From an uncultured Ruegeria sp. (GTDB lineage Bacteria > Pseudomonadota > Alphaproteobacteria > Rhodobacterales > Rhodobacteraceae): a stretch of DNA of 64,000 nucleotides. Positions 8,754 through 21,982 of the stretch are shown one piece after another; position 1 is the first letter of the stretch, and each line of letters opens with the position of its first letter. A program made the translations under genes and the position numbers. A model generated the notes under the pieces. The model made no database searches and was not told where the DNA came from. It saw only the letters and a program-made list of their open reading frames with translations. The stretch lies in contig NZ_CANMFF010000016.1 of assembly GCF_947497005.1 (NCBI RefSeq), positions 47,686 through 111,685 on the forward strand. The letters run 5' to 3'.

Positions 8754-9607
8754 CGAACGCGTTCCCGGAGCAATGTGAATAACCCTGCTCCCACAATCAG
8801 GAGAACACCCAGCATCGTCACAGTGTCCGGCCATTCGTCAAACACGACCCAACCCAACCCGAGCGCCCAGATCAGGCTGGAATACCGGAACGGTGCGACA
8901 AACCCAACGTCGCCCTGACGCATGACCATGACACTGAACAAATAGCCCAGCAGCACAAACACAGCTGCCGCCGCAACCAGCGGCCCAGCCATGGCCGAGA
9001 CCGGAACCCAACCTTCAAATACCGAAGCAATCGCCGCTGCCCCTGCGATGGACGCTGACGTCGCAAGGGTGACAACCATTGACGGCACATTGGCCGACAT
9101 ATGTCGGGTGATAAGATCCCGAACCGTTATCGAAGCCACAGCAATCAGCGCATATATGGAATACAGGCTGAACCCGTCAGGTCCGGGCCTGACGATCAGC
9201 AGCATACCTACGAAGCCTATGGCTATTGCGATTGCGCGTCGCCAACCAACCTGTTCCGAAAAGCACAATGCCGCACCCAACGTCACCGTGAGAGGCAATG
9301 CCTGAAGAATGGCCGTGACATTGGCAAGCGGCATGTTCTTGAGCGCTGTCAGAAAAAAGAATGTTACCGACAACTCGGCAAGGCAGCGCAATGCAATCAG
9401 CCATTTGTCGCGGCGCGAAAAATTCAGATGTAACGTTCCCAAAGACCTGGCAAGGATATAGATCAGAAAAACTGCCAATATCCCCCGCATAGCCACCAAC
9501 TGAAACAAAGGCAGTTCCTGCAGGGCAACCTTTACCAACGTGTCGTTCAGGGTAAACGCCGCCATGCTGCCCATCATCAGCAGGGCGCCTGTTGTGTTTG
9601 GGGTCAT
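8738..9607 (-). CDS. EamA/DMT-family transporter
   Basis: An inner-membrane protein of 289 residues with about ten hydrophobic segments arranged as two EamA repeats of roughly five helices each, the drug/metabolite transporter fold (RhaT/YdcZ/RarD relatives). Features include the TLVKVALQELPLFQLVAMRG segment in repeat one and FRYSSLIWALGLGWVVFDEWP in repeat two. Most relatives export small metabolites; the substrate cannot be read from sequence. It converges on and overlaps the glycosyltransferase gene by 16 bp, and no terminator is visible between them. Confidence 0.88.
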   Translation of the reverse strand: MTPNTTGALLMMGSMAAFTLNDTLVKVALQELPLFQLVAMRGILAVFLIYILARSLGTLHLNFSRRDKWLIALRCLAELSVTFFFLTALKNMPLANVTAILQALPLTVTLGAALCFSEQVGWRRAIAIAIGFVGMLLIVRPGPDGFSLYSIYALIAVASITVRDLITRHMSANVPSMVVTLATSASIAGAAAIASVFEGWVPVSAMAGPLVAAAAVFVLLGYLFSVMVMRQGDVGFVAPFRYSSLIWALGLGWVVFDEWPDTVTMLGVLLIVGAGLFTLLRERVRQGAA

Positions 9608-9697
9608 ACTGCGTCAGGCTCCGGGGCTGGAAAATGCCCCGCATTGGCCAAGGACTCGGGTTGGATGTCAATATCGCCTGGACCGATTACCTGACCG

Positions 9698-10180
9698 TCA
9701 ACCAAATGGAAGGATGGTGCCAAACAGATTCAGACTGGAGGGTTCAGTCGTGTCTTTGACAAAATCCACCCAGTCTTCTCCGTATATATGTTCGAAAACC
9801 ACCGGGTATTTCCACACGAGATTATGAAAGGTGAAAGTTGTCACCAACGCGCCAACCGTAAGTGCCCCGGCGAACTCGCGCAGTTTACCTTTCAAAAACA
9901 TCATCACCATTATACAGGCCCCGCCTGCAAGCCCGAGACTGACGAAGTCCTGCGTATCAACCTGGCTATGCACCGGAATTCCAACCGATTGATATTGAAT
10001 GAAACGGGTCAGGAAAACCGCCATAACCCCCAGTAAAAAAGCCCCCAGAAACGCAGTGGGATAACCCAGGCGCTGCCAGATACTATCGCTTCTGGACGGG
10101 GGCACCTTGCTTGCGTTTTCTTGCGAGCGCTGTTTGATCCGCGCCACACGGTCTTCAAAAGAATTGTTTTCGGTGCCCAT
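9698..10180 (-). CDS. Hypothetical membrane protein
   Basis: Unrecognised 160-residue protein. The N-terminal 35 residues are charged and probably cytosolic (MGTENNSFEDRVARIKQRSQ), followed by hydrophobic segments at about residues 40-61, 79-96 and 102-118, and a soluble C-terminus containing EDWVDFVKDTTEP. It reads away from rpoC's end and lies 90 bp upstream of the EamA gene in the same direction, so the two may share a transcript. The gap to rpoC holds the rpoC terminator. Coding is supported by the regular membrane topology and codon use like the neighbours. Confidence 0.7.
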   Translation of the reverse strand: MGTENNSFEDRVARIKQRSQENASKVPPSRSDSIWQRLGYPTAFLGAFLLGVMAVFLTRFIQYQSVGIPVHSQVDTQDFVSLGLAGGACIMVMMFLKGKLREFAGALTVGALVTTFTFHNLVWKYPVVFEHIYGEDWVDFVKDTTEPSSLNLFGTILPFG

Positions 10181-10312
10181 GGGTCAGCTCAGAACTATCT
10201 GTAAATCACATTACAGGGCTAAACCACAGATTGTAGAACCACAAGCAGCGGACACCCGGGCCAAAGAAAACGTTCAGACAAATCAGATCAAAATGCTGTG
10301 CCCTTCAGCGTC

Positions 10313-10341
10313 AAAAAAAGGCCCCGCGATTTCGCAGGGCC
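10313..10341 (-). terminator. Intrinsic terminator after rpoC
   Basis: On the minus strand GGCCCTGCGAAATCGCGGGGCC forms a stem (10320-10341, one mismatch) followed directly by seven T residues (10313-10319). It lies 25 bp after the rpoC stop codon and ends the rplJL-rpoBC transcript. Confidence 0.85.
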
Positions 10342-10365
10342 TTTCTTAATTCGATACGACGAAGC

Positions 10366-13300
10366 TTACTCCCGGCTTTCCGGTGTTTCCACCAGAACGT
10401 CCAGTTCATCTCCGACCAGATCGTCATCCATAATCGGCGCAGCCAAGGCAGCGGCCGCTTCGGCCTCTTCCCGGCGGGCTTCGATGACCACGTTGTCACG
10501 CGACTGGGCGACACGCTGTACGCTCTGAGTAGCCCCACCCGTACCGGCAGGGATCAGACGACCGACAATGACGTTCTCTTTCAGGCCAACCAGCTTGTCC
10601 TTCTTGCCCTGAACCGAAGCCTCGGTCAGAACGCGGGTGGTTTCCTGGAACGACGCCGCCGAGATGAACGAACGCGTCTGCAGCGAAGCTTTGGTGATCC
10701 CCAGCAGGATCGGTTCGCCCTGAGCCAGACGACCGCCACGGGCCAACGTCTTCTCGTTGGCCGCGTCGAACTCCTGCTTGTCGACATGTTCGCCTTTCAG
10801 CAGGGTGGTGTCGCCTGAATCCAGGATCTCCCACTTCTGCAGCATCTGGCGCACGATCACCTCGATGTGCTTGTCGTTGATCTTCACGCCCTGCAGACGA
10901 TAAACATCCTGCACCTCGTCGATCATGTAATCCGCCAGCGCTTCGACACCCATGATGGACAGGATGTCATGCGGAGCTGGGTTACCGTCCATCAGGTATT
11001 CGCCCTTCTGGATAAAGTCGCCTTCCGCGACCGGGATATGTTTGCCCTTGGGCACCATATACTCGATCGTTTCCATAGACTCGTCCGCCGGTTCGATGCT
11101 GATGCGACGCTTGTTCTTGTAGTCGCGGCCAAAGCGCACGTAACCATCGGCTTCTGCGATGATCGCGTGATCCTTCGGACGACGGGCTTCGAACAGTTCG
11201 GCCACACGCGGCAAACCACCGGTGATGTCCTTGGTTTTGGCGCCTTCACGCGGGATACGCGCAACAACTTCACCGGCCTCGATCTGCTGACCATCTTCGA
11301 TCGACAGAATCGCATCCACAGACATCGGATAGTGAACCGGGTTGCCCGCATCGTTACGGACCGGCTCGCCATCTTCGCCAACCAGAATGATCTCGGGCTT
11401 GAGGTCGCTGCCTTTGGGGGCCGCGCGCCAGTCGATCACGATTTTCTGGGTCATGCCGGTCGCATCATCGGTCTCGTCCCGGACAGCGATGCCCGAAACC
11501 AGATCAACGTATTTTGCAGTACCGGCTTTCTCGGCGATGATCGGCAGAGTGTAGGGGTCCCATTCGTACAGCTTGTCACCGCGAGCAACCTTGGCACCAT
11601 CCTTGACGAACAGCTTGGAGCCGTAGCCCAGCTTGTGGCTGGCACGTTCCTCGCCGTGTTCGTCCTTGATCACCAGCTTCATGTTCCGACCCATCACCAG
11701 GATTTCACCTGCGGAATTGGCCAGAACCTGCGGGTTCTCGAACGAAACCACACCGTCTTGGCTGGCCTCCTGGAATGACTGTTGACCACCTTGGGCAACA
11801 CCACCGATGTGGAAGGTCCGCATCGTCAGCTGCGTACCGGGCTCACCGATGGATTGCGCGGCGATGATGCCAACAGCTTCACCGGTGTTGACCTGTGTAC
11901 CGCGCGCAAGGTCACGACCATAGCAGGTGGCACAGACCCCCTCTTCCGACTCACAGGTCAGTGGCGAGCGGATGCGCATGGATGCAACTGCGGCCTCATC
12001 AATGATGTCTGCCATGCGCTCGTCGATGAGTTGACCAGCAGCAACCAGCACCTCATCCGTGCCCGGACGAAGAACATCGTCTGCCGATACACGGCCCAGC
12101 ACACGTTCGGCCAGCGAGGCAACAACCTCGCCATCGTTCACGGCAGCTTCTGCGGTGATAGCACGCTCGGTGCCACAATCGATCTCGCGAACGATGCAGT
12201 CCTGTGCGACGTCAACCAGACGGCGAGTCAGGTAACCCGAGTTCGCCGTTTTCAGAGCCGTATCCGACAGGCCCTTACGGGCACCGTGGGTCGAGTTAAA
12301 GTACTCGAGAACGGTCAGACCTTCTTTAAAGTTGGAAATGATCGGCGTTTCAATGATGTCACCGTTCGGCTTGGCCATCAGGCCACGCATACCGCCCAGC
12401 TGCTTCATCTGAGTGACCGAGCCACGCGCACCGGAGTGGGCCATCATGTAGACCGAGTTCGGCTCCTGCTCGGATCCGTCCGCAGCCCGATCCGAGGATG
12501 AGATCGTGCTCATCATCGCCTCAGTCACGCGATCGTTACACTTCGACCAGGCATCGACAACTTTGTTGTACTTTTCGCCCTGAGTGATCAGACCGTCCAT
12601 GTACTGCTGTTCAAAGTCCTTCACCTGACTGCGGGTTTCATCAACGATGCCCCACTTGTCGTTCGGGATGACCATGTCGTCCTTACCGAACGAGATACCG
12701 GCTTTAAACGCTTCTTTGAAGCCCATCGACATGATCTGGTCACAGAAGATAACCGACTCTTTCTGACCGCAATAGCGGTAGACGGTGTCGATCACCTGCT
12801 GCACTTCTTTTTTCCGCAGCAGACGGTTGACCAGCTCGAACGGCGCTTTGTTGTTCATAGGCAGCAAGGCACCCAAACGCAGACGGCCCGGAGTGGTCTC
12901 GTAACGCTTCTGAACTTCGTTGCCTTCCTCGTCGATCTGGGTGACCCGCGCGGTGATCTTGGTGTGCAGATGTACCTCGCCCGAATCCAGCGCGTGCTGA
13001 ACTTCGTCGATAGAACCGAACACCTTGCCTTCACCCGACATGCCTTCGCGTTCCAGTGTCACATAGTACAGACCCAGGATCATATCCTGCGAAGGAACGA
13101 TGATCGGCGCGCCATTTGCAGGCGACAGAACGTTATTCGTCGACATCATCAGAACACGCGCTTCCAGCTGGGCCTCAAGGCTCAGCGGGACGTGCACGGC
13201 CATCTGATCCCCGTCGAAGTCGGCGTTAAAGGCCGAACAGACCAGCGGGTGCAGCTGGATGGCTTTGCCTTCGATCAGGACCGGCTCGAACGCCTGAATG

Positions 13301-14607
13301 CCAAGACGGTGCAGCGTCGGCGCACGGTTCAGCATCACGGGGTGTTCGCGGATAACCTCGTCGAGGATATCCCACACTTCGGGGCGCTCTTTCTCGACCA
13401 GTTTCTTCGCCTGTTTCACGGTCGAAGACAGACCCTTGGCTTCAAGGCGCGAGTAGATGAACGGCTTGAACAGCTCCAGCGCCATCTTCTTGGGCAGACC
13501 ACACTGGTGCAACTTGAGCTCCGGACCGGTCACAATGACCGAACGGCCCGAGAAGTCGACGCGTTTCCCCAGAAGGTTCTGACGGAAGCGACCCTGCTTA
13601 CCCTTCAGCATGTCCGACAGCGATTTCAGCGGGCGCTTGTTGGCGCCGGTGATCACGCGGCCACGACGGCCGTTGTCGAACAGAGCGTCCACAGATTCCT
13701 GCAGCATCCGCTTTTCGTTGCGGACAATGATGTCAGGTGCGCGCAGTTCGATCAGACGCTTCAGACGGTTGTTCCGGTTGATGACGCGGCGATACAGATC
13801 GTTCAGATCCGAGGTCGCGAAACGGCCACCATCCAGCGGAACCAGCGGACGCAGTTCCGGCGGAATGACCGGAATCACGGTCATCACCATCCATTCAGGC
13901 CGGTTGCCCGACTCGAGGAAGGATTCAACAACCTTCAGACGCTTGATGATCTTCTTGGGCTTCAGCTCGCCGGTTGCTTCGGCCAGATCAGCGCGCAACT
14001 GCTCGGCTTCGGCTTCCAGATCGATCTGGGCCAGCATCTCACGAATGGCTTCAGCACCGATATTGGCGGTGAACGCGTCCATGCCATAGGCATCCTGCGC
14101 ATCCATGTACTCTTCTTCTGTCAACATCTGGCCATACGACAGGTCGGTCAGACCGGGCTCGATGACGACATAGTTTTCAAAGTACAGAACGCGTTCCAGA
14201 TCGCGCAGCGTCATGTCCAGCATCAGACCGATGCGGGACGGCAGCGATTTCAGGAACCAGATGTGTGCGACGGGCGCGGCCAGTTCGATATGGCCCATAC
14301 GCTCGCGACGGACTTTCTGCAAGGTGACTTCCACACCGCATTTCTCGCAGACAACGCCGCGATACTTCATCCGCTTATATTTGCCGCACAGACATTCGTA
14401 GTCTTTGATCGGGCCAAAGATACGTGCGCAGAACAGACCGTCACGTTCAGGCTTGAACGTCCGGTAATTGATGGTTTCGGGTTTCTTGATCTCGCCATAG
14501 GACCAAGACAGGATCCGCTCGGGCGACGCCAAGGAGACTTTGATCTCGTCAAAGACTTTCGGAGGCGTCAGCGGGTTGAACGGGTTGTTGGTGATTTCCT
14601 GGTTCAT
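10366..14607 (-). CDS. rpoC: DNA-directed RNA polymerase subunit beta'
   Basis: Catalytic subunit of RNA polymerase. The 1413-residue product holds the N-terminal zinc site (CLCGKYKRMKYRGVVCEKCG), the active-site Mg-binding NADFDGDQMAVHVPL, the trigger-loop region and the second zinc site (CESEEGVCATCYG), and ends with ESRE. Length is normal for alphaproteobacteria. It follows rpoB by 49 bp and is followed by an intrinsic terminator. Confidence 0.99.
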   Translation of the reverse strand: MNQEITNNPFNPLTPPKVFDEIKVSLASPERILSWSYGEIKKPETINYRTFKPERDGLFCARIFGPIKDYECLCGKYKRMKYRGVVCEKCGVEVTLQKVRRERMGHIELAAPVAHIWFLKSLPSRIGLMLDMTLRDLERVLYFENYVVIEPGLTDLSYGQMLTEEEYMDAQDAYGMDAFTANIGAEAIREMLAQIDLEAEAEQLRADLAEATGELKPKKIIKRLKVVESFLESGNRPEWMVMTVIPVIPPELRPLVPLDGGRFATSDLNDLYRRVINRNNRLKRLIELRAPDIIVRNEKRMLQESVDALFDNGRRGRVITGANKRPLKSLSDMLKGKQGRFRQNLLGKRVDFSGRSVIVTGPELKLHQCGLPKKMALELFKPFIYSRLEAKGLSSTVKQAKKLVEKERPEVWDILDEVIREHPVMLNRAPTLHRLGIQAFEPVLIEGKAIQLHPLVCSAFNADFDGDQMAVHVPLSLEAQLEARVLMMSTNNVLSPANGAPIIVPSQDMILGLYYVTLEREGMSGEGKVFGSIDEVQHALDSGEVHLHTKITARVTQIDEEGNEVQKRYETTPGRLRLGALLPMNNKAPFELVNRLLRKKEVQQVIDTVYRYCGQKESVIFCDQIMSMGFKEAFKAGISFGKDDMVIPNDKWGIVDETRSQVKDFEQQYMDGLITQGEKYNKVVDAWSKCNDRVTEAMMSTISSSDRAADGSEQEPNSVYMMAHSGARGSVTQMKQLGGMRGLMAKPNGDIIETPIISNFKEGLTVLEYFNSTHGARKGLSDTALKTANSGYLTRRLVDVAQDCIVREIDCGTERAITAEAAVNDGEVVASLAERVLGRVSADDVLRPGTDEVLVAAGQLIDERMADIIDEAAVASMRIRSPLTCESEEGVCATCYGRDLARGTQVNTGEAVGIIAAQSIGEPGTQLTMRTFHIGGVAQGGQQSFQEASQDGVVSFENPQVLANSAGEILVMGRNMKLVIKDEHGEERASHKLGYGSKLFVKDGAKVARGDKLYEWDPYTLPIIAEKAGTAKYVDLVSGIAVRDETDDATGMTQKIVIDWRAAPKGSDLKPEIILVGEDGEPVRNDAGNPVHYPMSVDAILSIEDGQQIEAGEVVARIPREGAKTKDITGGLPRVAELFEARRPKDHAIIAEADGYVRFGRDYKNKRRISIEPADESMETIEYMVPKGKHIPVAEGDFIQKGEYLMDGNPAPHDILSIMGVEALADYMIDEVQDVYRLQGVKINDKHIEVIVRQMLQKWEILDSGDTTLLKGEHVDKQEFDAANEKTLARGGRLAQGEPILLGITKASLQTRSFISAASFQETTRVLTEASVQGKKDKLVGLKENVIVGRLIPAGTGGATQSVQRVAQSRDNVVIEARREEAEAAAALAAPIMDDDLVGDELDVLVETPESRE

Positions 14608-14656
14608 TTTGCGTCCTTACAAATTGGGATGGGATGAGTGTGGGGCGTTGCCGCCC

Positions 14657-18790
<4,134 letters not shown>

Positions 18791-18923
18791 GTCAGATGTC
18801 ACCTTTCGATGTTCTCAGCGGGCTAAGACACCGTCGGGCCCCGGCGCCTTGCACAATAGAGACAACACGTTCGGATCAATTCGTGGCCACCGTCCCGAAG
18901 GCAGCCTCCCGATCCGAAACCGT

Positions 18924-19000
18924 GTCTTAGAAAACGCCCCACATGCTGAGGCCCTTTCTAAGACAGGTTCGGCTGGACCCGGATTTCTCCGGATCCAGCC
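18924..19000 (-). other. Two hairpins in the rplL-rpoB intergenic leader
   Basis: Reading toward rpoB, the first hairpin (18971-19000) has arms of 12 nt with one mismatch (GGCTGGATCCGG / CCGGGTCCAGCC). The second has perfect 10-bp arms GTCTTAGAAA and TTTCTAAGAC (18955-18964 and 18924-18933 in window coordinates) around a 21-nt GC-rich loop. Neither is followed by a T run. The position matches that of the attenuator and RNase III site between rplL and rpoB in E. coli, so an RNA processing or attenuation role is plausible but inferred. Confidence 0.6.
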
Positions 19001-19039
19001 AAATTTTACGATACGTCAGCGACGTATCTGTCGACTGAC

Positions 19040-19414
19040 TTAGGCCAGCTCGACTTCGGCGCCAGCTGCTTCCAGCTTGCCTTTGACTTCTTCGGCTTCG
19101 TCTTTCGACACGCCTTCTTTGATCTTGCCGCCAGCTTCGACCAGTTCCTTGGCTTCTTTCAGGCCCAGACCGGTGATGCCGCGAACTTCTTTGATCACGT
19201 TGATTTTCGAAGCGCCGGCGTTTTTCAGAACGACGTCGAATTCGGTTTTTTCTTCCTCAGCAGCGCCACCGGCGTCGCCGCCAGCTGCCATGACAACTGC
19301 GCCGCCAGCTGCGGGCTCGATGCCATATTCGTCTTTGAGGATGGTTTTCAGTTCTTGTGCTTCCAGCAGGGTCAGACCCACGATGCTTTCTGCGAGTGCT
19401 TTCAGATCAGCCAT
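19040..19414 (-). CDS. rplL: 50S ribosomal protein L7/L12
   Basis: Stalk protein that recruits translational GTPases to the ribosome. The 124-residue product has the N-terminal dimerisation helix (MADLKALAESIVGLTLLEAQ), an Ala/Gly-rich hinge near residues 35-55 and the C-terminal domain with KTEFDVVLKNAGASKINVIK and GLGLKEAKELVE. It lies 80 bp after rplJ. Confidence 0.98.
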   Translation of the reverse strand: MADLKALAESIVGLTLLEAQELKTILKDEYGIEPAAGGAVVMAAGGDAGGAAEEEKTEFDVVLKNAGASKINVIKEVRGITGLGLKEAKELVEAGGKIKEGVSKDEAEEVKGKLEAAGAEVELA

Positions 19415-19494
19415 TTTATCAGCTCTTTCCGTTTTACAGTGTGTGTTCCAACGTCAGGGCATTTGCCCTACGCAGATCATTCAGTGCCAACCGC

Positions 19495-20013
19495 TTACGC
19501 AGCTTCCGCCTTCTCTTCGATGGTGGAAAGGATGCTTGCGATGTTGCTTGCAGGTGCGCCAATCGCGCCGGCGATGTTCGAAGCAGGTGCGCCAATGCAG
19601 CCCACGATCTGAGCAATAAGCTCCTCGCGAGACGGCATTTTCGAAACTGTTTCGACGCCTTTGCGGTCCAGAGCGTTCTCACCCATTGCGCCACCAAGAA
19701 TCTCAAAATTCTTGTTATCCTTGGCGAAGTCCTCGGCCACCTTGGCTGCTGCCACGGGGTCTTCGGAATAGGTCAGAACGGTCATACCCGTCAGCAGGTC
19801 AGCAATGCTTGCACATGGCTTTCCGTCGAGGGCGATTTTGGCGAGCCTGTTCTTGGCAACACGCACGGCGCCACCCGCGTCACGAGCACGTGCGCGAAGG
19901 TCCTGCATCTCGGCAACTGTCAGACCGGCGTAGTGCGAAACCACCACGACGCCAGAGCTTTCGAAGATCTGGCCGAGTTCCTCGACCACTTTCTCTTTCT
20001 GGGCTCTATCCAC
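19495..20013 (-). CDS. rplJ: 50S ribosomal protein L10
   Basis: Anchors L7/L12 dimers to the 23S rRNA stalk base and, with L12, represses its own mRNA in many bacteria. A GTG read from 20013 is chosen as start (VDRAQKEKVVEELGQIFESS, 172 residues): GGAGAG lies just upstream, and it matches the family N-terminus; a TTG 12 bp further up overlaps that ribosome-binding site. The C-terminal L12-binding helix contains the repeat GAPASNIAGAIGAPASNIAS. First gene of the rplJL-rpoBC transcript. Confidence 0.97.
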   Translation of the reverse strand: MDRAQKEKVVEELGQIFESSGVVVVSHYAGLTVAEMQDLRARARDAGGAVRVAKNRLAKIALDGKPCASIADLLTGMTVLTYSEDPVAAAKVAEDFAKDNKNFEILGGAMGENALDRKGVETVSKMPSREELIAQIVGCIGAPASNIAGAIGAPASNIASILSTIEEKAEAA

Positions 20014-20211
20014 AGTTCTCTCCAAGTTTGGGATGATATTTCATCCCGGCTCATATTTGCTGCGGCTTGCGCCCCAGCGTTCAGGTCCGTTGTTACGGGG
20101 TTGAGCCAAAATTCGCCCGAGGGCCAGAGCCCCCGAAATTCTTTGGTCTTACCCGTCTCAGGCAGGGAATTAAGGGGCCGAATGGCACCACCCACCGTCT
20201 TGGACGAAACA

Positions 20212-20245
20212 AAATAAAGCGCACGACGAATCGCACGCTTTATTT
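20212..20245 (-). other. Hairpin at the 5' end of the rplJ leader
   Basis: Perfect 10-bp arms AAATAAAGCG (20212-20221) and CGCTTTATTT (20236-20245) enclose 14 nt. It begins about 2 nt downstream of the transcription start predicted from the promoter at 20254-20282. It could protect the 5' end, or be part of an L10-L12 binding leader. The 235-nt leader from about 20247 to 20014 otherwise has no open frame with a ribosome-binding site. Confidence 0.5.
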
Positions 20246-20253
20246 CGTAGCTC

Positions 20254-20282
20254 TACTTAGGCCAGTTGAGTGGGGTTTCCAA
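20254..20282 (-). promoter_or_regulatory. Candidate promoter of rplJL-rpoBC
   Basis: On the minus strand TTGGAA (20277-20282) is followed after 17 nt by TAAGTA (20254-20259). The spacer begins ACCCCAC, as at the rpsJ promoter, and the -10 again lacks a final T. A separate promoter is needed because the plus-strand amidotransferase gene and a terminator separate rplJ from rplKA. Confidence 0.5.
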
Positions 20283-20455
20283 GGGGTAAATCACTTTGAA
20301 AACTCCAATATCCCATAGTCCAGCCCGTTCAGCGCGTTTGACCGTGGTGACCCGCAATCCAGCAGATTAGATTGTGCACAATTGTGAGATGACTTCCTCT
20401 GCGAATTGACCGAGCCTTGTGGCGCAGATGTGCTGCGCAACCAGAGGACCAAAAT
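20283..20455. other. Divergent upstream region between rplJ and the amidotransferase gene
   Basis: This stretch, together with the rplJ leader, forms a 442-bp gap without a gene. It must hold the promoter for the plus-strand amidotransferase gene; TTGACC (20406-20411) is a possible -35 but no convincing -10 follows. A short palindrome-like TTGTGCACAATTGTG lies near 20373. Nothing else is recognised. Confidence 0.35.
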
Positions 20456-21226
20456 ATGTGCCGAATTGTTGCCTATTCAGGGCCTAGCATACCGCTTGAA
20501 AACATCATCATCAAACCTCGACACTCTCTCCTTGAACAAAGCCAGCACGCCAATGAAGCAAAGCTTGCTGTAAACGGAGATGGATTCGGCATGGCTTGGT
20601 ACGCAAAACAGGAAAGACCCGGTTTGTACCGTGACGTTTTGCCAGCCTGGTCGGATGGCAATCTGGATGATCTGTGCAGAATGATCAAGTCACCCCTGTT
20701 TCTTGCCCATGTGAGGGCTTCTACTTTTGGAGAGGTTTCGCGTTCGAATTGCCATCCGTTTACCTTCGGAAAATGGTCCTTTGTGCACAATGGTCAGATT
20801 GGCGAATTTGGGCACCTGAAAAGAGGTCTGGAAACCTCTTTGACGGATGAGTTTTACGCCGCGCGTCGGGGCTCCACAGATTCAGAGTTGCTGTTTCTCT
20901 TAATGCTTGCCAACGGCCTGGATACATCAGTTGCAGAGGCGATCCAGACCACGTTACGGCAAATCCTGGCGCTGGGTGCCGACCGAAAAGAACCAGATCG
21001 GATGGCCGTCGCCATATCTGATGGCACAACACTCTATGCATTCCGCTATTCCACCGATCAACGCAGCCCGTCTTTGTATATTGGCGAAGGATTGGACCAC
21101 GGTGGCAGGGTGATCGCCTCTGAACCTTTGGACAAAGGTGTCGGTACATGGACGTCCATCGAAGAATTCGGGTTCTTTACGCTAAAGGGCAATGTCGCCC
21201 GTCACACCAGCCTGACTTTGAATTGA
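20456..21226 (+). CDS. Class II glutamine amidotransferase (YafJ-like)
   Basis: The start ATG at 20456 is fixed by AGAGGA just upstream and by the need to expose Cys2 as the N-terminal nucleophile (MCRIVAYSGP). The 256-residue protein has the class II amidotransferase (Ntn hydrolase) features: GDGFGMAWYA, LAHVRAST, and HNGQIGEF. No synthetase domain is attached, so it is a stand-alone member of the YafJ/EgtC-like group, which releases ammonia from glutamine or cleaves gamma-glutamyl bonds; the true substrate is unknown. It is on the opposite strand between rplA and rplJ, splitting the usual ribosomal array. Confidence 0.88.
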   Translation: MCRIVAYSGPSIPLENIIIKPRHSLLEQSQHANEAKLAVNGDGFGMAWYAKQERPGLYRDVLPAWSDGNLDDLCRMIKSPLFLAHVRASTFGEVSRSNCHPFTFGKWSFVHNGQIGEFGHLKRGLETSLTDEFYAARRGSTDSELLFLLMLANGLDTSVAEAIQTTLRQILALGADRKEPDRMAVAISDGTTLYAFRYSTDQRSPSLYIGEGLDHGGRVIASEPLDKGVGTWTSIEEFGFFTLKGNVARHTSLTLN

Positions 21227-21256
21227 AAAAGAAAGGGCAGCCAAAATTGGCTGCCC
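21226..21256 (-). terminator. Intrinsic terminator after rplKA
   Basis: Perfect 10-bp stem GGGCAGCCAA / TTGGCTGCCC (21235-21244 and 21247-21256), followed on the minus strand by a T-rich run (21226-21234). It ends the rplK-rplA transcript. Its T tract touches the stop codon of the convergent amidotransferase gene. Confidence 0.85.
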
Positions 21257-21282
21257 GATGCAAATAACAGCTTTGGCGACGT

Positions 21283-21981
21283 TTATTCGCCCGCAGCTTC
21301 CGCAACATCTACAGTCACGCCCGGGCCCATGGTCGAGCTCAGCGCGATTTTCTTCATGTAGGTGCCTTTGGCGCCCGACGGTTTCGCCTTGGCCACAGCC
21401 GAGACAAACGCGCGGACGTTTTCGACCAGCTTGGCTTCGTCGAACGACGCTTTGCCAACACCGGCGTGCACAACGCCGCCTTTTTCCGCTTTGAACTGAA
21501 CTTCACCGCCCTTGGCTGCTTCCACGGCTGCTTTCACGTCCATGGTCACAGTGCCGACCTTGGGGTTCGGCATCAGGTTGCGGGGGCCCAGGACCTTACC
21601 CAGACGACCGACGATCGGCATCATGTCCGGGGTGGCAATGCAGCGATCGAATTCGATGGTGCCGCCCTGAATAGTTTCCATCAGGTCTTCTGCACCAATG
21701 ATATCCGCGCCAGCTTCTTTCGCTTCGTCAGCCTTGGGGCCACGAGCGAACACAGCAACGCGCATGGTTTTGCCGGTGCCATTTGGCAGGCCGACAACGC
21801 CACGAACCATCTGGTCTGCGTGACGGGTGTCAACACCCAAGTTTAGAGCGATCTCGACGGTTTCGTCAAACTTCGAAGTTGCGTGGGCTTTAACCAGTGC
21901 AACCGCTTCTTCCACCGACAGATCTGTCTTGCCAGCGAAAGCTTCGCGCGCGGTGCGCGTACGTTTACCGAGTTTTGCCAT
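21283..21981 (-). CDS. rplA: 50S ribosomal protein L1
   Basis: L1-stalk protein that moves the deacylated tRNA at the E site and represses its own operon in E. coli. The 232-residue product begins MAKLGKRTRTAREAFAG and has the signature region IVGRLGKVLGPRNLMPNPK followed by GTVTMDV. It begins one base after the rplK stop codon, so translation is coupled. A terminator follows. Confidence 0.98.
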   Translation of the reverse strand: MAKLGKRTRTAREAFAGKTDLSVEEAVALVKAHATSKFDETVEIALNLGVDTRHADQMVRGVVGLPNGTGKTMRVAVFARGPKADEAKEAGADIIGAEDLMETIQGGTIEFDRCIATPDMMPIVGRLGKVLGPRNLMPNPKVGTVTMDVKAAVEAAKGGEVQFKAEKGGVVHAGVGKASFDEAKLVENVRAFVSAVAKAKPSGAKGTYMKKIALSSTMGPGVTVDVAEAAGE

Positions 21982-21982
21982 C

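Noticed and set aside
12964..14637. 557-codon plus-strand frame opposite rpoC
   Set aside because: Shadow frame of rpoC; no start signal and no recognisable protein.
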